64,000 nucleotides of DNA, from positions 310,001 to 374,000 of the forward strand of contig NZ_CANMSY010000001.1 of assembly GCF_947500705.1 (NCBI RefSeq), read 5' to 3'. The notes beneath the pieces are model-generated. The model was not told where the DNA came from. It searched no databases and was given only the letters and a program-made list of their open reading frames with translations. The stretch comes from an uncultured Brachybacterium sp. (GTDB lineage Bacteria; Actinomycetota; Actinomycetes; Actinomycetales; Dermabacteraceae). The translations under genes were made by a program, and so were the position numbers. Shown piece after piece: positions 40,177 to 48,469 of this stretch (the stretch's first letter is position 1; each line of letters begins with the position of its first letter).

Positions 40177-41616
40177 ATGCACACCGCCTCCCTCGCCTTC
40201 CGCTTCGGCCTCGCCGAACTGCGGTGGATCGCTGCCGCTCTATGGGGTCACGTGCGCTGGTTCCACCGGTTCTGGTTCGTCGTCGCGATGTTCACCTGGC
40301 TCGCAGCCGACATCCTGGGCAGCTGGAAGCCCTTCACCATCGTCGGAGCCATCGCGCTGTACTTCGCGCTCTGGGCCCGGTTCTACTCAGATACCTACTA
40401 CCGAGCCGTCTCCCGCCCGCTCGCGCGCCGCGAGCTCTGGCTGGATCTGCTCGAAACCTGGCCGCTGCTGATGGAAGAGTGCGGTCTTTCCAGGGTCGTC
40501 ATCGATCGAGCGGGAGAGAAGCACACACGGGTTCCCTCGATCGCCAGCAAGCACTGGGATCGCAACCAACTCGTTCTCTTCCCCTCGCTCCTCACTGGAC
40601 AGACCGTCGAGGACTTCCAGGACGTCGCCGATCGGCTGCGAACCACCGTCGGCGCAACCCATCTCCGCGTGACCGGAGAACTCTCCCCCACCCTCACCTT
40701 CAGTTTCGGCAATGCCCTCGCCGAGACCGTGAACCGAGGGCTCCCCGACCACGATGAACCGTGGGACGGTCGCTCGGTGTGGATGGGGATCGACACGACG
40801 GACGACGACTGGCGGCTCCGTATCGCGGGCACCCACACCCTCGTCGCCGGCTCCTCCGGCTCCGGCAAGGCATCGCTCGTCTGGGGCGTCACCATCGGCC
40901 TCGCTCCCGCCATCGCACGCGGCGAAGCACAGGTACACGGGATCGACCTCAAGGGCGGCGTCGAGCTGGGCATGGGCAAGGACCTGTTCACCCGCTATGC
41001 GGTCACTCCCGCTGAGGCCGTGGTGGTCCTCGAGGACGCCGTCGAAGCGATGAGCGCTCGCCTCGAGCGGATGGCCGGGAACACCCGCCAGCACATCGCA
41101 AGTGCCGATGAGCCGCTTGTCGTCGTCCTGATCGACGAGGTCGCCGCGCTCACGTCATACATCGAAGACCGCGACCTCAAGAACCGAGCCCGCACCGCAA
41201 TGTCGCTGCTCTGCTCGCAGGGCCGTGCCGTCGGCTACACCGTGGTCGCCTGCCTCCAGGATCCCCGGAAGGAGACGATCCCTAACCGTGGCCTGTTCAC
41301 CCAGATGGTCGGGCTTCGTCTGCGTGATCGGGAGGAGACCTCCATGGTCCTCGGTGACGGCGCTATCGCTTCGGGAGCCCTCTGCCACAAGATCCCGCTC
41401 GCCTCGCCGGGCATCGGCTACGTGGTTCCCGAGGACGGCTCCGAACCCGTCCGCGTGCGCGCCGCCTTCGTCTACGACGACCTGATCCGTGCCGCGGCCG
41501 AACGGTTCCCCGCCCCGTCGAAGATCCCCGTGGTGATCCCGGAGCCGACGGAGAAGCCGCGCAGCTCTCGGGCACGCACCCGGACCAAGCCCGACACGGA
41601 AGGAACGGCATCGTGA
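40177..41616 (+). CDS. traSA: FtsK/SpoIIIE-type conjugal DNA translocase (TraSA-like)
   Basis: 479 residues. Two membrane helices near the N-terminus (FWFVVAMFTWLAADILGSW and FTIVGAIALYFALWARFYS), then a RecA-like motor. Walker A is TLVAGSSGSGKASLVWG, where Lys is followed by Ala-Ser instead of Ser/Thr directly. Walker B is LVVVLIDEVAALTSY. GYTVVACLQDPRKETIPNRGLF is the FtsK-like sensor region. In pSAM2 this type of protein moves double-stranded DNA between mycelial cells. It overlaps rep by 4 bp. A Lys-small-Ser Walker A is, as far as I recall, normal in this subgroup. Confidence 0.9.
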   Translation: MHTASLAFRFGLAELRWIAAALWGHVRWFHRFWFVVAMFTWLAADILGSWKPFTIVGAIALYFALWARFYSDTYYRAVSRPLARRELWLDLLETWPLLMEECGLSRVVIDRAGEKHTRVPSIASKHWDRNQLVLFPSLLTGQTVEDFQDVADRLRTTVGATHLRVTGELSPTLTFSFGNALAETVNRGLPDHDEPWDGRSVWMGIDTTDDDWRLRIAGTHTLVAGSSGSGKASLVWGVTIGLAPAIARGEAQVHGIDLKGGVELGMGKDLFTRYAVTPAEAVVVLEDAVEAMSARLERMAGNTRQHIASADEPLVVVLIDEVAALTSYIEDRDLKNRARTAMSLLCSQGRAVGYTVVACLQDPRKETIPNRGLFTQMVGLRLRDREETSMVLGDGAIASGALCHKIPLASPGIGYVVPEDGSEPVRVRAAFVYDDLIRAAAERFPAPSKIPVVIPEPTEKPRSSRARTRTKPDTEGTAS

Positions 41617-43087
41617 GCGCCAGCGATCTCTACTCCCTCGACGTGGAAGAGCCCACTGCACTCACGCGAATGCTCTCCGACGGCTTCGAAGACTGGTCAA
41701 AGCAGGTCGCCTCGACGGGATTCTGCTCCCGCCCCGTCCGCCTCTTCGGACAGGCGCGCACCTTCGATCGCAGGTCGGGACAGCACCTGAGCACCTTCGA
41801 CAGTCGCAGCCCGCCCGACAGCGTCCTCTACGTCCGCTGCGGCAATCGCCGTGCCTCCCGCTGCCCCTCGTGCTCCCATGAGTACCAGGGCGACATGTGG
41901 CACCTCCTCTCCGCAGGGGTCTCCGGCGGGGACAAGGGGTCCCGGAGAGCGTCTCCGCGCACCCGCTGGTGTTCCTCACGCTGACCGCCCCCTCGTTCGG
42001 CGCCGTGCACTCCTCGACTCGCCCTGGTGCCCAGCCTCGGCCTTGCACCGTCAACGCGCCGCCGGGACTGTGCGAGCACGGCCGCCCTCGTCGGTGCACG
42101 GAGCACCACGACGTCGACGATTCTCAGGTCGGTCAGGCGCTGTGCCCGGACTGCTACGACTACGAGGGCCAGGCGGTCTGGCAGTGGCACTGCCCCGAAC
42201 TGTGGAGGCGGTTCACGATCCGCCTGCGCCGCCTCGTCGCCGCTCACCTCAGCATGAGTGAGAAGGCCTCGCGGGACCTCCTCCGCGTGCAGTTCGCCAA
42301 GGTCGGCGAGTACCAGAAGCGCGGCGCGATCCACCTGCACGCCCTCGTTCGCCTCGACGGCGCCCCGTCAGACGACGACCCCTTCCCCTCTCCTGCCGTC
42401 GATGTGCCCGCCTCGTGGCTCGCCGAGCGCTGCCTCGAGGCTGCGAGCGACATCGAGGTCGATGCTCCTCCGGTCGATGGCTCCGACGGCACCCGCGTGC
42501 TCCGCTTCGGTCGCCAGGTCGACGCTCGACCCGTCCGGCGCCACTCCGACGATGACGGGGACGTCTCCCCCGAGATGGTGTCGGGCTACCTCGCCAAGTA
42601 CGCGACGAAGGCAGCCGGTGATGTCGCTGTCGACGGCACTCCGAATCGCCACCTGAAGCAGCTCCGGGAGACCTGCCTTGAGCTGTGCGGTCGCGCGCTC
42701 CTGCACGAAGGGTTCTCGAGCCCCTACGCGCTTCTCGGCAAGTGGGCCGACGCCCTCGGCTTCCGCGGTCACTTCGCCAGCAAGTCCCGGCGGTTCTCGA
42801 CCACCCTCGGCACGCTCCGCGATGCACGGCGCAAGTACCACCGCGACCGTGAGCAGCTCGAGACACACACAGACCAAGCGTCGACGGACGATCCACTCGA
42901 CGCCGCCGAGCACATCGTCGTGCTCAACGAGTTCCGCTTCGTCGGACAGGGCTGGCTCACCCCCGGTGATGCCGAACTCGCCCGATCCGCCGCTGACGCA
43001 GCACGCGAGTGGAAGGACGCCCGACGCGCTGCACGCCAACCCCACGAGAAAGGAAAGAACCATGGACAAGCTCTGCTTCACCGCTGA
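41613..43087 (+). pseudogene. repSA: RepSA-like replication initiator split by a -1 frameshift
   Basis: The 5' frame (41613 to 41984) encodes the zinc-finger part, CGNRRASRCPSCSHEYQGDM then WHLLSAGVSGGDKG; the 3' frame, open to 43087, continues VPESVSAHPLVFLTLTAPSF and VQFAKVGEYQKRGAIHLHAL (the HxH rolling-circle motif) and YLAKYATKAAGD (Tyr/Lys region). Joining them at the GGGG run (41936-41939) restores a ~490-residue RepSA-type initiator with no residues missing: one G too few, or ribosomes slip -1 there. RepSA starts rolling-circle copying of the excised element. Either a recent one-base deletion, a sequencing error in a G-run, or programmed frameshifting can explain it. Confidence 0.85.
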
Positions 43088-43247
43088 GGAGGTCGCTGAT
43101 CGGCTCAGCGTCTCCAAGACCCGGGTGTACGACCTGATGCGCTGCGGTGAGCTGCCCAGCGTCAAGCTCGGCCGCTCCCGACTGATCAAGGCCGCTGATC
43201 TTCTCGCGTACGTCGAGAACCTCGAGCCGGCCCCCGTCGTGGCATGA
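43062..43247 (+). CDS. xis: Excisionase / MerR-type helix-turn-helix protein
   Basis: 61 residues: CFTAEEVADRLSVSKTRVYD then LMRCGELPSVKLGRSRLIKA, the standard excisionase-type winged helix, ending ADLLAYVENLEPA. GAAAGGAAAG precedes ATG 43062, which lies inside the last 26 bp of rep in another frame; the stop overlaps the integrase start (ATGA). Xis bends the attachment DNA and directs the integrase to excise the element. Confidence 0.9.
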   Translation: MDKLCFTAEEVADRLSVSKTRVYDLMRCGELPSVKLGRSRLIKAADLLAYVENLEPAPVVA

Positions 43248-44404
43248 GCCGCTCGAACGGAGAGGGCAGCGTCTACCGTCGCCAGGACGGTCGGTGGACG
43301 GGTGCTGCCTATGTCCTCACCCCGGAGGGCACGCGCAAGCGCAAGGCCGTCTACGGGAAGACGCGGAAGGAGGCCTACGACAAGCTCGCCGCGCTTCAGG
43401 AGAAGTCTCGAGCCGGCATCGCCGCCACTCCGGGCCGGCTGACGGTCAAGGCGTTCCTCGAGACCTGGATGCGGGACGTCCAGGAGGCAAGGCTGAGTCC
43501 TGCGACCTTCCAGACCTACGAGGGGTACATCCGCAATCATCTGGTCCCCGTGCTGGGGGCAAAGCGGCTCGGCCAGCTCACGGCAGCGGATGTCCGCGCG
43601 TTCCTCGCGCTCAAGGCTCGCGAAGGGAAGAGCCCTGCCACCGTCAAGCAGATGCACGCCATCCTGCGGTCGGCGCTTCAGCACGCGATGCGCGAGGATC
43701 TGGTGCCCCGCAATGTCGCGAAGCTCGTCGTGGTTCCGACCCCTCCGAAGCAGGACGTCGAGCCGCTGACTCCCGACGAAGCCCGCACTCTCCTCCGGAC
43801 TGCGCAGGGGACCTCCTGGGAGGCGCTGTGGACGCTGTACGTGGGTCTCGGCCTCCGTCGCGGCGAGGCGCTGGGACTGCGTTGGGGAGACATCGACCTC
43901 GACAACGGCTACCTCAACGTCGTGCAGTCCCTCCAGCGGTCACGGGGTGAGCTGCGGCTGAAGAGTCCCAAGACCGACACCTCCCGGCGTCGCGTCGTGC
44001 TCCCCGGGTTCTGCATCGACGCACTCATCCGGCACCGCACCTCCGAGCGAGAGAAGCTTGCTTCGCTCGGGCTGCCCATTGACCAGGCAACGCTCGCGTT
44101 CACCTCTCAGGCCGGCACCGCGATCGAGCCCCGAAACGTGAACCGCGCCTTCGAGGCACTGCTGAAGAAGGCCAAGCTGCGCCGGGTGAAACTGCACGAC
44201 CTCCGCCACACTTGCGCCTCACTGCTTCTCGCGGAAGGGGTCGCCCCGCGCGTGGTCATGGAGCTGCTCGGGCACTCCGCAATCGCAGTCACGATGAACA
44301 CCTACTCGCACGTCATCCCGGCCCTCCAGGACGAATCCGCGAAGCGAATGGACGCGCTCTTCGGAGCCGAGAATACGAATCTACGAGACTACGAGTTTCG
44401 GTAA
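43244..44404 (+). CDS. int: Tyrosine-type site-specific integrase
   Basis: 386 residues. An AP2-like arm-binding N-terminus (GEGSVYRRQDGRWTGAAYVL) is followed by the SAM-like core-binding domain (RLTVKAFLETWMRDVQEARL) and the catalytic domain with Arg in GLGLRRGEALGLRWGDI, HDLRHTCASLLLAEGV, GHSAIAVTMNTYSHV (nucleophile Tyr). All catalytic residues are present. It recombines attP with the 3' end of the tRNA-Lys gene. It is coupled to xis and lies 4 kb from the right attachment site, unusually far. Confidence 0.95.
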   Translation: MSRSNGEGSVYRRQDGRWTGAAYVLTPEGTRKRKAVYGKTRKEAYDKLAALQEKSRAGIAATPGRLTVKAFLETWMRDVQEARLSPATFQTYEGYIRNHLVPVLGAKRLGQLTAADVRAFLALKAREGKSPATVKQMHAILRSALQHAMREDLVPRNVAKLVVVPTPPKQDVEPLTPDEARTLLRTAQGTSWEALWTLYVGLGLRRGEALGLRWGDIDLDNGYLNVVQSLQRSRGELRLKSPKTDTSRRRVVLPGFCIDALIRHRTSEREKLASLGLPIDQATLAFTSQAGTAIEPRNVNRAFEALLKKAKLRRVKLHDLRHTCASLLLAEGVAPRVVMELLGHSAIAVTMNTYSHVIPALQDESAKRMDALFGAENTNLRDYEFR

Positions 44405-44414
44405 GTACGAAACT
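44394..44414. other. Inverted repeat at the 3' end of int
   Basis: AGTTTCG-GTAAGTA-CGAAACT, flanked by repeated CTACGA words (44379-44418). It overlaps the last int codons. It could be a weak terminator or a recombination scar marking where the cargo joined the backbone. Confidence 0.4.
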
Positions 44415-44492
44415 ACGATTCCCCAGGTCACCTTGCATTTTCGCGCTGATCCACTTACGTTTCCACCGACTGAATCGACAAGGAGAATCACT

Positions 44493-44990
44493 ATGCGACA
44501 CCCGCTCGTTCCCTCCCTCGAGGTCCTCGGGGCCATCGCCGTGAGCGACTTGTCCGAGCACTCGTTCTTTGGCAGCAACCCGGAGCGCGAGGACCGCACA
44601 GCGCCGCACAGCTCCGGGAGTCCGACCTATGCCACCCCCGGACTTCCGGGGCCGATCCTGTACGTCGATCGGATGCCGAGGCGGCGTCACACTGACGACA
44701 GCCAAATTGAGGTGGGCTACATCGCCGCTTGGCGCTCCCTGAAGGGCGCGTCTCAGGGAGTCTTCTTCCAGAAGGTCGACGAAGCTCGGGAGTTCATCCG
44801 TCTCGCCCGCAGAGGCATCCACACTCGCGGATCGTTCATCTTCCGCGCTGCGTCCATCACCAAGTTCAACGCTGACATCGGCACGGACGAGCACTCCCTC
44901 GTTGTCGATGCTCAGCTCCACAATGAACGGTCCGACGGCACGCCCGAGTGGATCACTCCCTGGGACGTCGACCAGATCCCCCGCACATAG
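44493..44990 (+). CDS. Unknown protein, first gene of the right cargo operon
   Basis: 165 residues from ATG 44493, with AAGGAGAAT 4-5 bp upstream. Soluble; a Ser/Pro/Gly-rich loop (HSSGSPTYATPGLPGPILYV) precedes a mixed alpha/beta half (QIEVGYIAAWRSLKGASQGV, VDEAREFIRLARRGIHTRGS). No domain recognised. Base composition is like the chromosome, unlike the left cargo. It begins a run of four genes packed closely or overlapping, so it should act with the HD and metallophosphoesterase proteins. Confidence 0.65.
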   Translation: MRHPLVPSLEVLGAIAVSDLSEHSFFGSNPEREDRTAPHSSGSPTYATPGLPGPILYVDRMPRRRHTDDSQIEVGYIAAWRSLKGASQGVFFQKVDEAREFIRLARRGIHTRGSFIFRAASITKFNADIGTDEHSLVVDAQLHNERSDGTPEWITPWDVDQIPRT

Positions 44991-45007
44991 AACCTCAGGA
45001 GGTTCCC

Positions 45008-45457
45008 CTGGATCCCATCAACCGCGCCGAAGCCATCGCGCACCGAGCCCATGCCGGGCAAACCGACAAATCTGGCCTGGACTACATCGACCATCCCCGT
45101 CGCGTCGCAGAGCGCGCAGCGCTCATCGCTCCGGCCGATCTGCGCACCGAGTGCATCGCGGCAGCCTGGCTCCATGACGTCGTCGAAGACACCGACGTGA
45201 CCCTCGAGGATCTGCGCGAGCAAGGATTCCCTCAGCTCGTGCTCGAGGCGGTGGACCGGCTGACGAAGATGCCCGACGTCGCACGAACCGACTACTTCGC
45301 GGCCATCCGCGCCCATGCAGTGGCTCGAGTCGTGAAGACCGCAGACCTCATCGACAACACCGATCCGAAGCGCGCCGCGCTGCTCGACGGAACGACCAGG
45401 AGCCGGCTCGCGGACAAGTACGCAGAATCCTGGGCGCTGCTGCTCGGCGACGACTGA
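45008..45457 (+). CDS. HD-domain hydrolase of the RelA/SpoT (MESH1-like) type
   Basis: About 149 residues. EAIAHRAHAGQTDKSGLDYI then DHPRRVAERA, AAWLHDVVEDTDVTLEDL, VDRLTKMPDV and ARVVKTADLIDNT carry the H...HD...D metal motif of ppGpp hydrolases; no synthetase domain is present, so it is a small alarmone hydrolase-like protein. A strong AGGAGG (44997-45002) is 5 bp before a CTG at 45008, which may be the start; otherwise ATG 44948, overlapping the previous gene by 43 bp. It may degrade (p)ppGpp or a related nucleotide. Next gene follows after 2 bp. Confidence 0.8.
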   Translation: MDPINRAEAIAHRAHAGQTDKSGLDYIDHPRRVAERAALIAPADLRTECIAAAWLHDVVEDTDVTLEDLREQGFPQLVLEAVDRLTKMPDVARTDYFAAIRAHAVARVVKTADLIDNTDPKRAALLDGTTRSRLADKYAESWALLLGDD

Positions 45458-45459
45458 CG

Positions 45460-46212
45460 ATGGTCGACTTCTACCGCGTCTTCCACGACCGCCACCCCGA
45501 CGAGAACGGCATCATCGTCGCCGACGACGGGGTGTCGGAGTACGCGTACGTGGCCAACACCGGGCTGTGGCACCGGGAGCCGTTCGCGGGGACCGTCGCC
45601 CTCTTCGGCGACGAGAACTATGACCGCGTTCGCATCGGGACTGAGGAAGTGTACGAACGCATCGGTCAGAGTCGACCGATCTGGAACCAGGGCTTTGGAG
45701 CGAAGGTGCTCCGCTCACGGCGACTCCAGCCCGATGCCGAGAAGCGGACCAGCTCCGACTTCGGTCTCGACCCCACGCGAGTCCCTCCCCTCGCCGACGA
45801 CGCGTGGCGCCGCCTCCCGCTGGTCGATGACGCCCCCTCTCCGGAGTACGTGAGCGTCGCCGACGTCTGGAAGCAAGAATCCGAAGGCCTCGAGTGGTCG
45901 GACTGCGGCCATCGCCCGCTCACCGTCGAGCTGCGGATGGCAATCGCCGAAGAGGTCGTCGCGGTACCGGTGCCACACCGCCTCAGACACAGCGACATCG
46001 CCGCCATCCTGAAGGAGCTGTGGGGCCTGCGGACGGTCTGTCACTACTTCCGGATGGCACTCGAGACAGCGGCACTTCGAGTCAACGTGAGCGTCGACGC
46101 CAGCTACGAGCTCCCCGTCGCCCTGGCCATCGCCAAGGACTTCAGCGACCGCTGGGACGGCTGCCCGGACGAGGAACGCTCGAAGATGAAGGAAGGTCGC
46201 GATGGGTGCTGA
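45460..46212 (+). CDS. Unknown protein of the right cargo operon
   Basis: 250 residues. MVDFYRVFHDRHPDENGIIV at the start, an aromatic/charged middle (YAYVANTGLWHREPFAG, PIWNQGFGAKVLRSRR), and a helical C-terminus (LRMAIAEEVVAVPVPHRLRH, FRMALETAALRVNVSVD). I recognise no family. It begins 2 bp after the HD gene and its end overlaps the metallophosphoesterase gene by 11 bp, so its product is made together with two nucleotide- or phosphoester-cleaving enzymes. That suggests a shared nucleotide-related task, by inference only. Confidence 0.65.
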   Translation: MVDFYRVFHDRHPDENGIIVADDGVSEYAYVANTGLWHREPFAGTVALFGDENYDRVRIGTEEVYERIGQSRPIWNQGFGAKVLRSRRLQPDAEKRTSSDFGLDPTRVPPLADDAWRRLPLVDDAPSPEYVSVADVWKQESEGLEWSDCGHRPLTVELRMAIAEEVVAVPVPHRLRHSDIAAILKELWGLRTVCHYFRMALETAALRVNVSVDASYELPVALAIAKDFSDRWDGCPDEERSKMKEGRDGC

Positions 46213-46843
46213 CAGCATCAGGACGTTCTTCACCGCCGATACCCACTTCGGCCACCGACTGATGGCCCTTCAGCGCGGACATGCCCCCGGCGCGGATTCC
46301 CGGGACGACGTCACACTCGAGCACGTGCGCGCTCACGACGAAGACATCGTCGCCTCGTGGAACAGCGTGGTGAGCGCTGAGGACGTCATCTGGCACCTCG
46401 GCGATCTCACCCTCAAGCACACCACCGAGATCGCGAGCCTCCTCCGACGCCTCAACGGTCGCATCCGCCTCGTCCTGGGCAACCATGACCGTGCGCATCC
46501 CCACTTCCGCGAACGGGCCATCTCCGCTCAGCAAGAGCTGCTGCGCAACGGGATCGAGTACGTCTGCACGGCAGCGCGGGTCACGGTTCCGGGAGGAAAC
46601 TCGGGCCGGATCCCGGTGATGCTCTCCCACTTCCCCTACAGAACAGCCGGCCAGGTGGACCTCCGATTCATCGCATGGCAACTCGAGGCTTGCGGCGAAT
46701 GGCTCCTCCACGGGCACACCCACTCGCACGCGGCGGTGCACTCCGAGCTCCCTCGACAGATTCATGTGGGGTGGGACGCCTGGCGGAGGCCGGTCAGCGA
46801 GGCCGAGATCCTCAGCCTCATGAGACGCAACTCGAGCTCTTGA
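46202..46843 (+). CDS. Calcineurin-like metallophosphoesterase
   Basis: 213 residues with every metal-ligand motif: DTH in FFTADTHFGHR, GD in VIWHLGDLTLK, GNHD in LVLGNHDRAHP, His in VMLSHFPYR and GHTH in LLHGHTHSHA. The family size matches phage- and plasmid-borne phosphoesterases that cleave nucleotides or 2',3'-cyclic phosphates. It ends the four-gene run that includes the HD hydrolase. The substrate cannot be read from sequence. Confidence 0.88.
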   Translation: MGADSIRTFFTADTHFGHRLMALQRGHAPGADSRDDVTLEHVRAHDEDIVASWNSVVSAEDVIWHLGDLTLKHTTEIASLLRRLNGRIRLVLGNHDRAHPHFRERAISAQQELLRNGIEYVCTAARVTVPGGNSGRIPVMLSHFPYRTAGQVDLRFIAWQLEACGEWLLHGHTHSHAAVHSELPRQIHVGWDAWRRPVSEAEILSLMRRNSSS

Positions 46844-46998
46844 CGCCCGCTGAACCACAGATCATGCGATGCCTACTCGCTCACTGGCCCCGGAGTACCT
46901 CGATGCGGTCAGTGCCTCGCGAGCGCACGGGCCGACGATAGCTCTTCCGTTGCCTCGATTAGGTCCGCGCCGCGAGTGCGTATGCGAGCATGCTGTGC

Positions 46999-47394
46999 AT
47001 GAATCGCGCCGCGCCTCTACCGCAGGACGCACCGCCGCGCTCTGCGTCTTCCCTGAAGTCGTCGCGAGAGAGCTTCTGGGTCATGCTCGCCGGCTCGGCC
47101 GTAGGGCTGGTGGTCGGATGGCTCTGGATCTCTGCCGCCTACTCAAGTCAGTACAACGGTACTGATGCAAACTTCTCGAGCACCGGCGGCTCGGGCTGGT
47201 TCCTCGGCGTCGTGCCGGTCCTCTTTGTGGGAGCGGTCTATCACCTCGCACTGCTACCGGTAGGTTTCAAGGCATACCGCACAAACGGCCTGTTGCTGGT
47301 GCTGATCGCCGTCGGCGTGTCAGCGGGGCTGTACGCGTTCCAGATCATCCCGACGGCAATGGCCTCGGGTGGACCGGAGCGCTTCGTTCCGTAG
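46999..47394 (+). CDS. Three-helix membrane protein, unknown function
   Basis: 131 residues from ATG 46999 (ATG 46990 is also in frame). Basic N-terminus, then hydrophobic segments FWVMLAGSAVGLVVGWLWI, GWFLGVVPVLFVGAVYHLAL and LLLVLIAVGVSAGLYAFQII. The second half of helix 1 is followed by a Ser/Gly/Asn-rich outer loop. No family recognised. It is 155 bp downstream of the metallophosphoesterase gene and may or may not belong to that operon. Confidence 0.6.
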   Translation: MNRAAPLPQDAPPRSASSLKSSRESFWVMLAGSAVGLVVGWLWISAAYSSQYNGTDANFSSTGGSGWFLGVVPVLFVGAVYHLALLPVGFKAYRTNGLLLVLIAVGVSAGLYAFQIIPTAMASGGPERFVP

Positions 47395-47464
47395 CTCAGT
47401 TAGCCCGTCGCGGTCGGCTCAGCTGTCCCTTGACGATGAGCTGACTGGCGAGTGTCTGACTGCA

Positions 47465-47779
47465 TCAGAGCTCGAGGCCAGAGTCTGTAGAGCTGACACT
47501 TTTGCCCTTCTCCCTCGCGTAGGCGATCTCGCGCCGTGTCGCCGATCCGAGGTATCCACCTTCGCTCACCACTCGAACCTCGTCCGAGATGTCGATACGT
47601 CGTAGATGCAGTTCGCCCAGGGCCTCACGTCGTGCTGGCGTCAGTTCTTCATCGATCGCTTCGGGCGCGAGCACGATCTTCCCAAGCGCGGTGAGACGCC
47701 GCCGCTCCGACTCGAAGAGGTCCTGAAAGCGGAGGGAGCCACAGAGACAAACCACTCCTGGCCGGTCGCTGGGACCCAT
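47465..47779 (-). CDS. Nucleoside 2-deoxyribosyltransferase-like (DUF4406-type) protein
   Basis: 104 residues; AAGGAGAT stands 6 bp before ATG 47779. GVVCLCGSLRFQDLFESERR is the N-terminal nucleotide-binding loop (GS.RF), ELHLRRIDISDEVRVVSEGG and YLGSATRREIAYAREKGK complete the small Rossmann-like fold of the deoxyribosyltransferase group. Members near mobile elements handle nucleosides or nucleotides, but many are uncharacterised. It points toward the operon on its left (convergent). Confidence 0.75.
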   Translation of the reverse strand: MGPSDRPGVVCLCGSLRFQDLFESERRRLTALGKIVLAPEAIDEELTPARREALGELHLRRIDISDEVRVVSEGGYLGSATRREIAYAREKGKSVSSTDSGLEL

Positions 47780-47930
47780 TTACAGATCTCCTTGCTTCGA
47801 GGATGTGAGCACAGGGGACGAAGGCTGGAAGGTCTTGCCAGATAGAGGTGTCATAGCGTCGAAGCAACACCGCCGGTCGGCTGGGGGTTGCGCGGGCAAG
47901 GTGGCGGTATGGCGCGGGCAGCGTTGAACT

Positions 47931-48296
47931 TCACAGGGGCCCCTGGGGGATCCGGGGGTCAGGGAACAAAGCGACGGGTACGCCAGACACCATGAAGGCG
48001 ACCGCGATGGTGCCCGCCACGAGGCCCAATATTGCCCACATTCTCCCGTTGTACCGGCGACGCAGACTGACTACGCCAAGCCAAAGGGCGAGAATCGCGC
48101 AGATCAGCCCTGGAATGAACGGGATCAGCAAGAGGCTGTCCGCCGTCCCATGCCCGTTGAACACATAGAACGAGTACAGCTCTTGCCGCGCCAGCTGCGC
48201 CCAGACCGTAAGTGCGACGCCGAGACCTCCTGCGGTGGTTGACATGATGCCGAGGATGTCGAGCTTCCGCGAATCGATCGAGATGGTGATGGTCAT
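47931..48296 (-). CDS. Three-helix membrane protein (DUF4190-like)
   Basis: 121 residues: hydrophobic segments LGIMSTTAGGLGVALTVWA, LLLIPFIPGLICAILALWLG and MWAILGLVAGTIAVAFMVSG, with RRRYNGR between the last two. The layout resembles DUF4190-type small membrane proteins. Nothing indicates function. It is the last gene before the right end of the element. Confidence 0.6.
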   Translation of the reverse strand: MTITISIDSRKLDILGIMSTTAGGLGVALTVWAQLARQELYSFYVFNGHGTADSLLLIPFIPGLICAILALWLGVVSLRRRYNGRMWAILGLVAGTIAVAFMVSGVPVALFPDPRIPQGPL

Positions 48297-48396
48297 CCAT
48301 CCAGGCTATCCGAGTGCAATCTGCAGCTTGCGCCATAAACGGTCCGTTTCGACCCGGCTGCTGTCATGCCCGTCCAGCGCAGCACACACAGCCGCG

Positions 48397-48417
48397 TTGC
48401 TGTCAAAGCTGCTGTCA
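48397..48417. promoter_or_regulatory. Paired TTGCTGTCA-type repeats, candidate integrase arm site (right)
   Basis: TTGCTGTCA (48397-48405) and CTGCTGTCA (48409-48417) repeat the left-end motif with the same 12-bp step, about 55 bp inside the right attachment site. Confidence 0.7.
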
Positions 48418-48433
48418 ACCCCGATCCGGAGGC

Positions 48434-48449
48434 TTTCCCCTAGGGGAAA
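48434..48449. other. 16-bp perfect palindrome beside the right attachment site
   Basis: TTTCCCCTAGGGGAAA lies between the arm-type repeats and the tRNA-Lys 3' end. It could be a terminator for the tRNA transcript (read leftward) or an Xis/Int accessory site. Confidence 0.45.
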
Positions 48450-48469
48450 CTTCTCTGACCTGACCTGCA

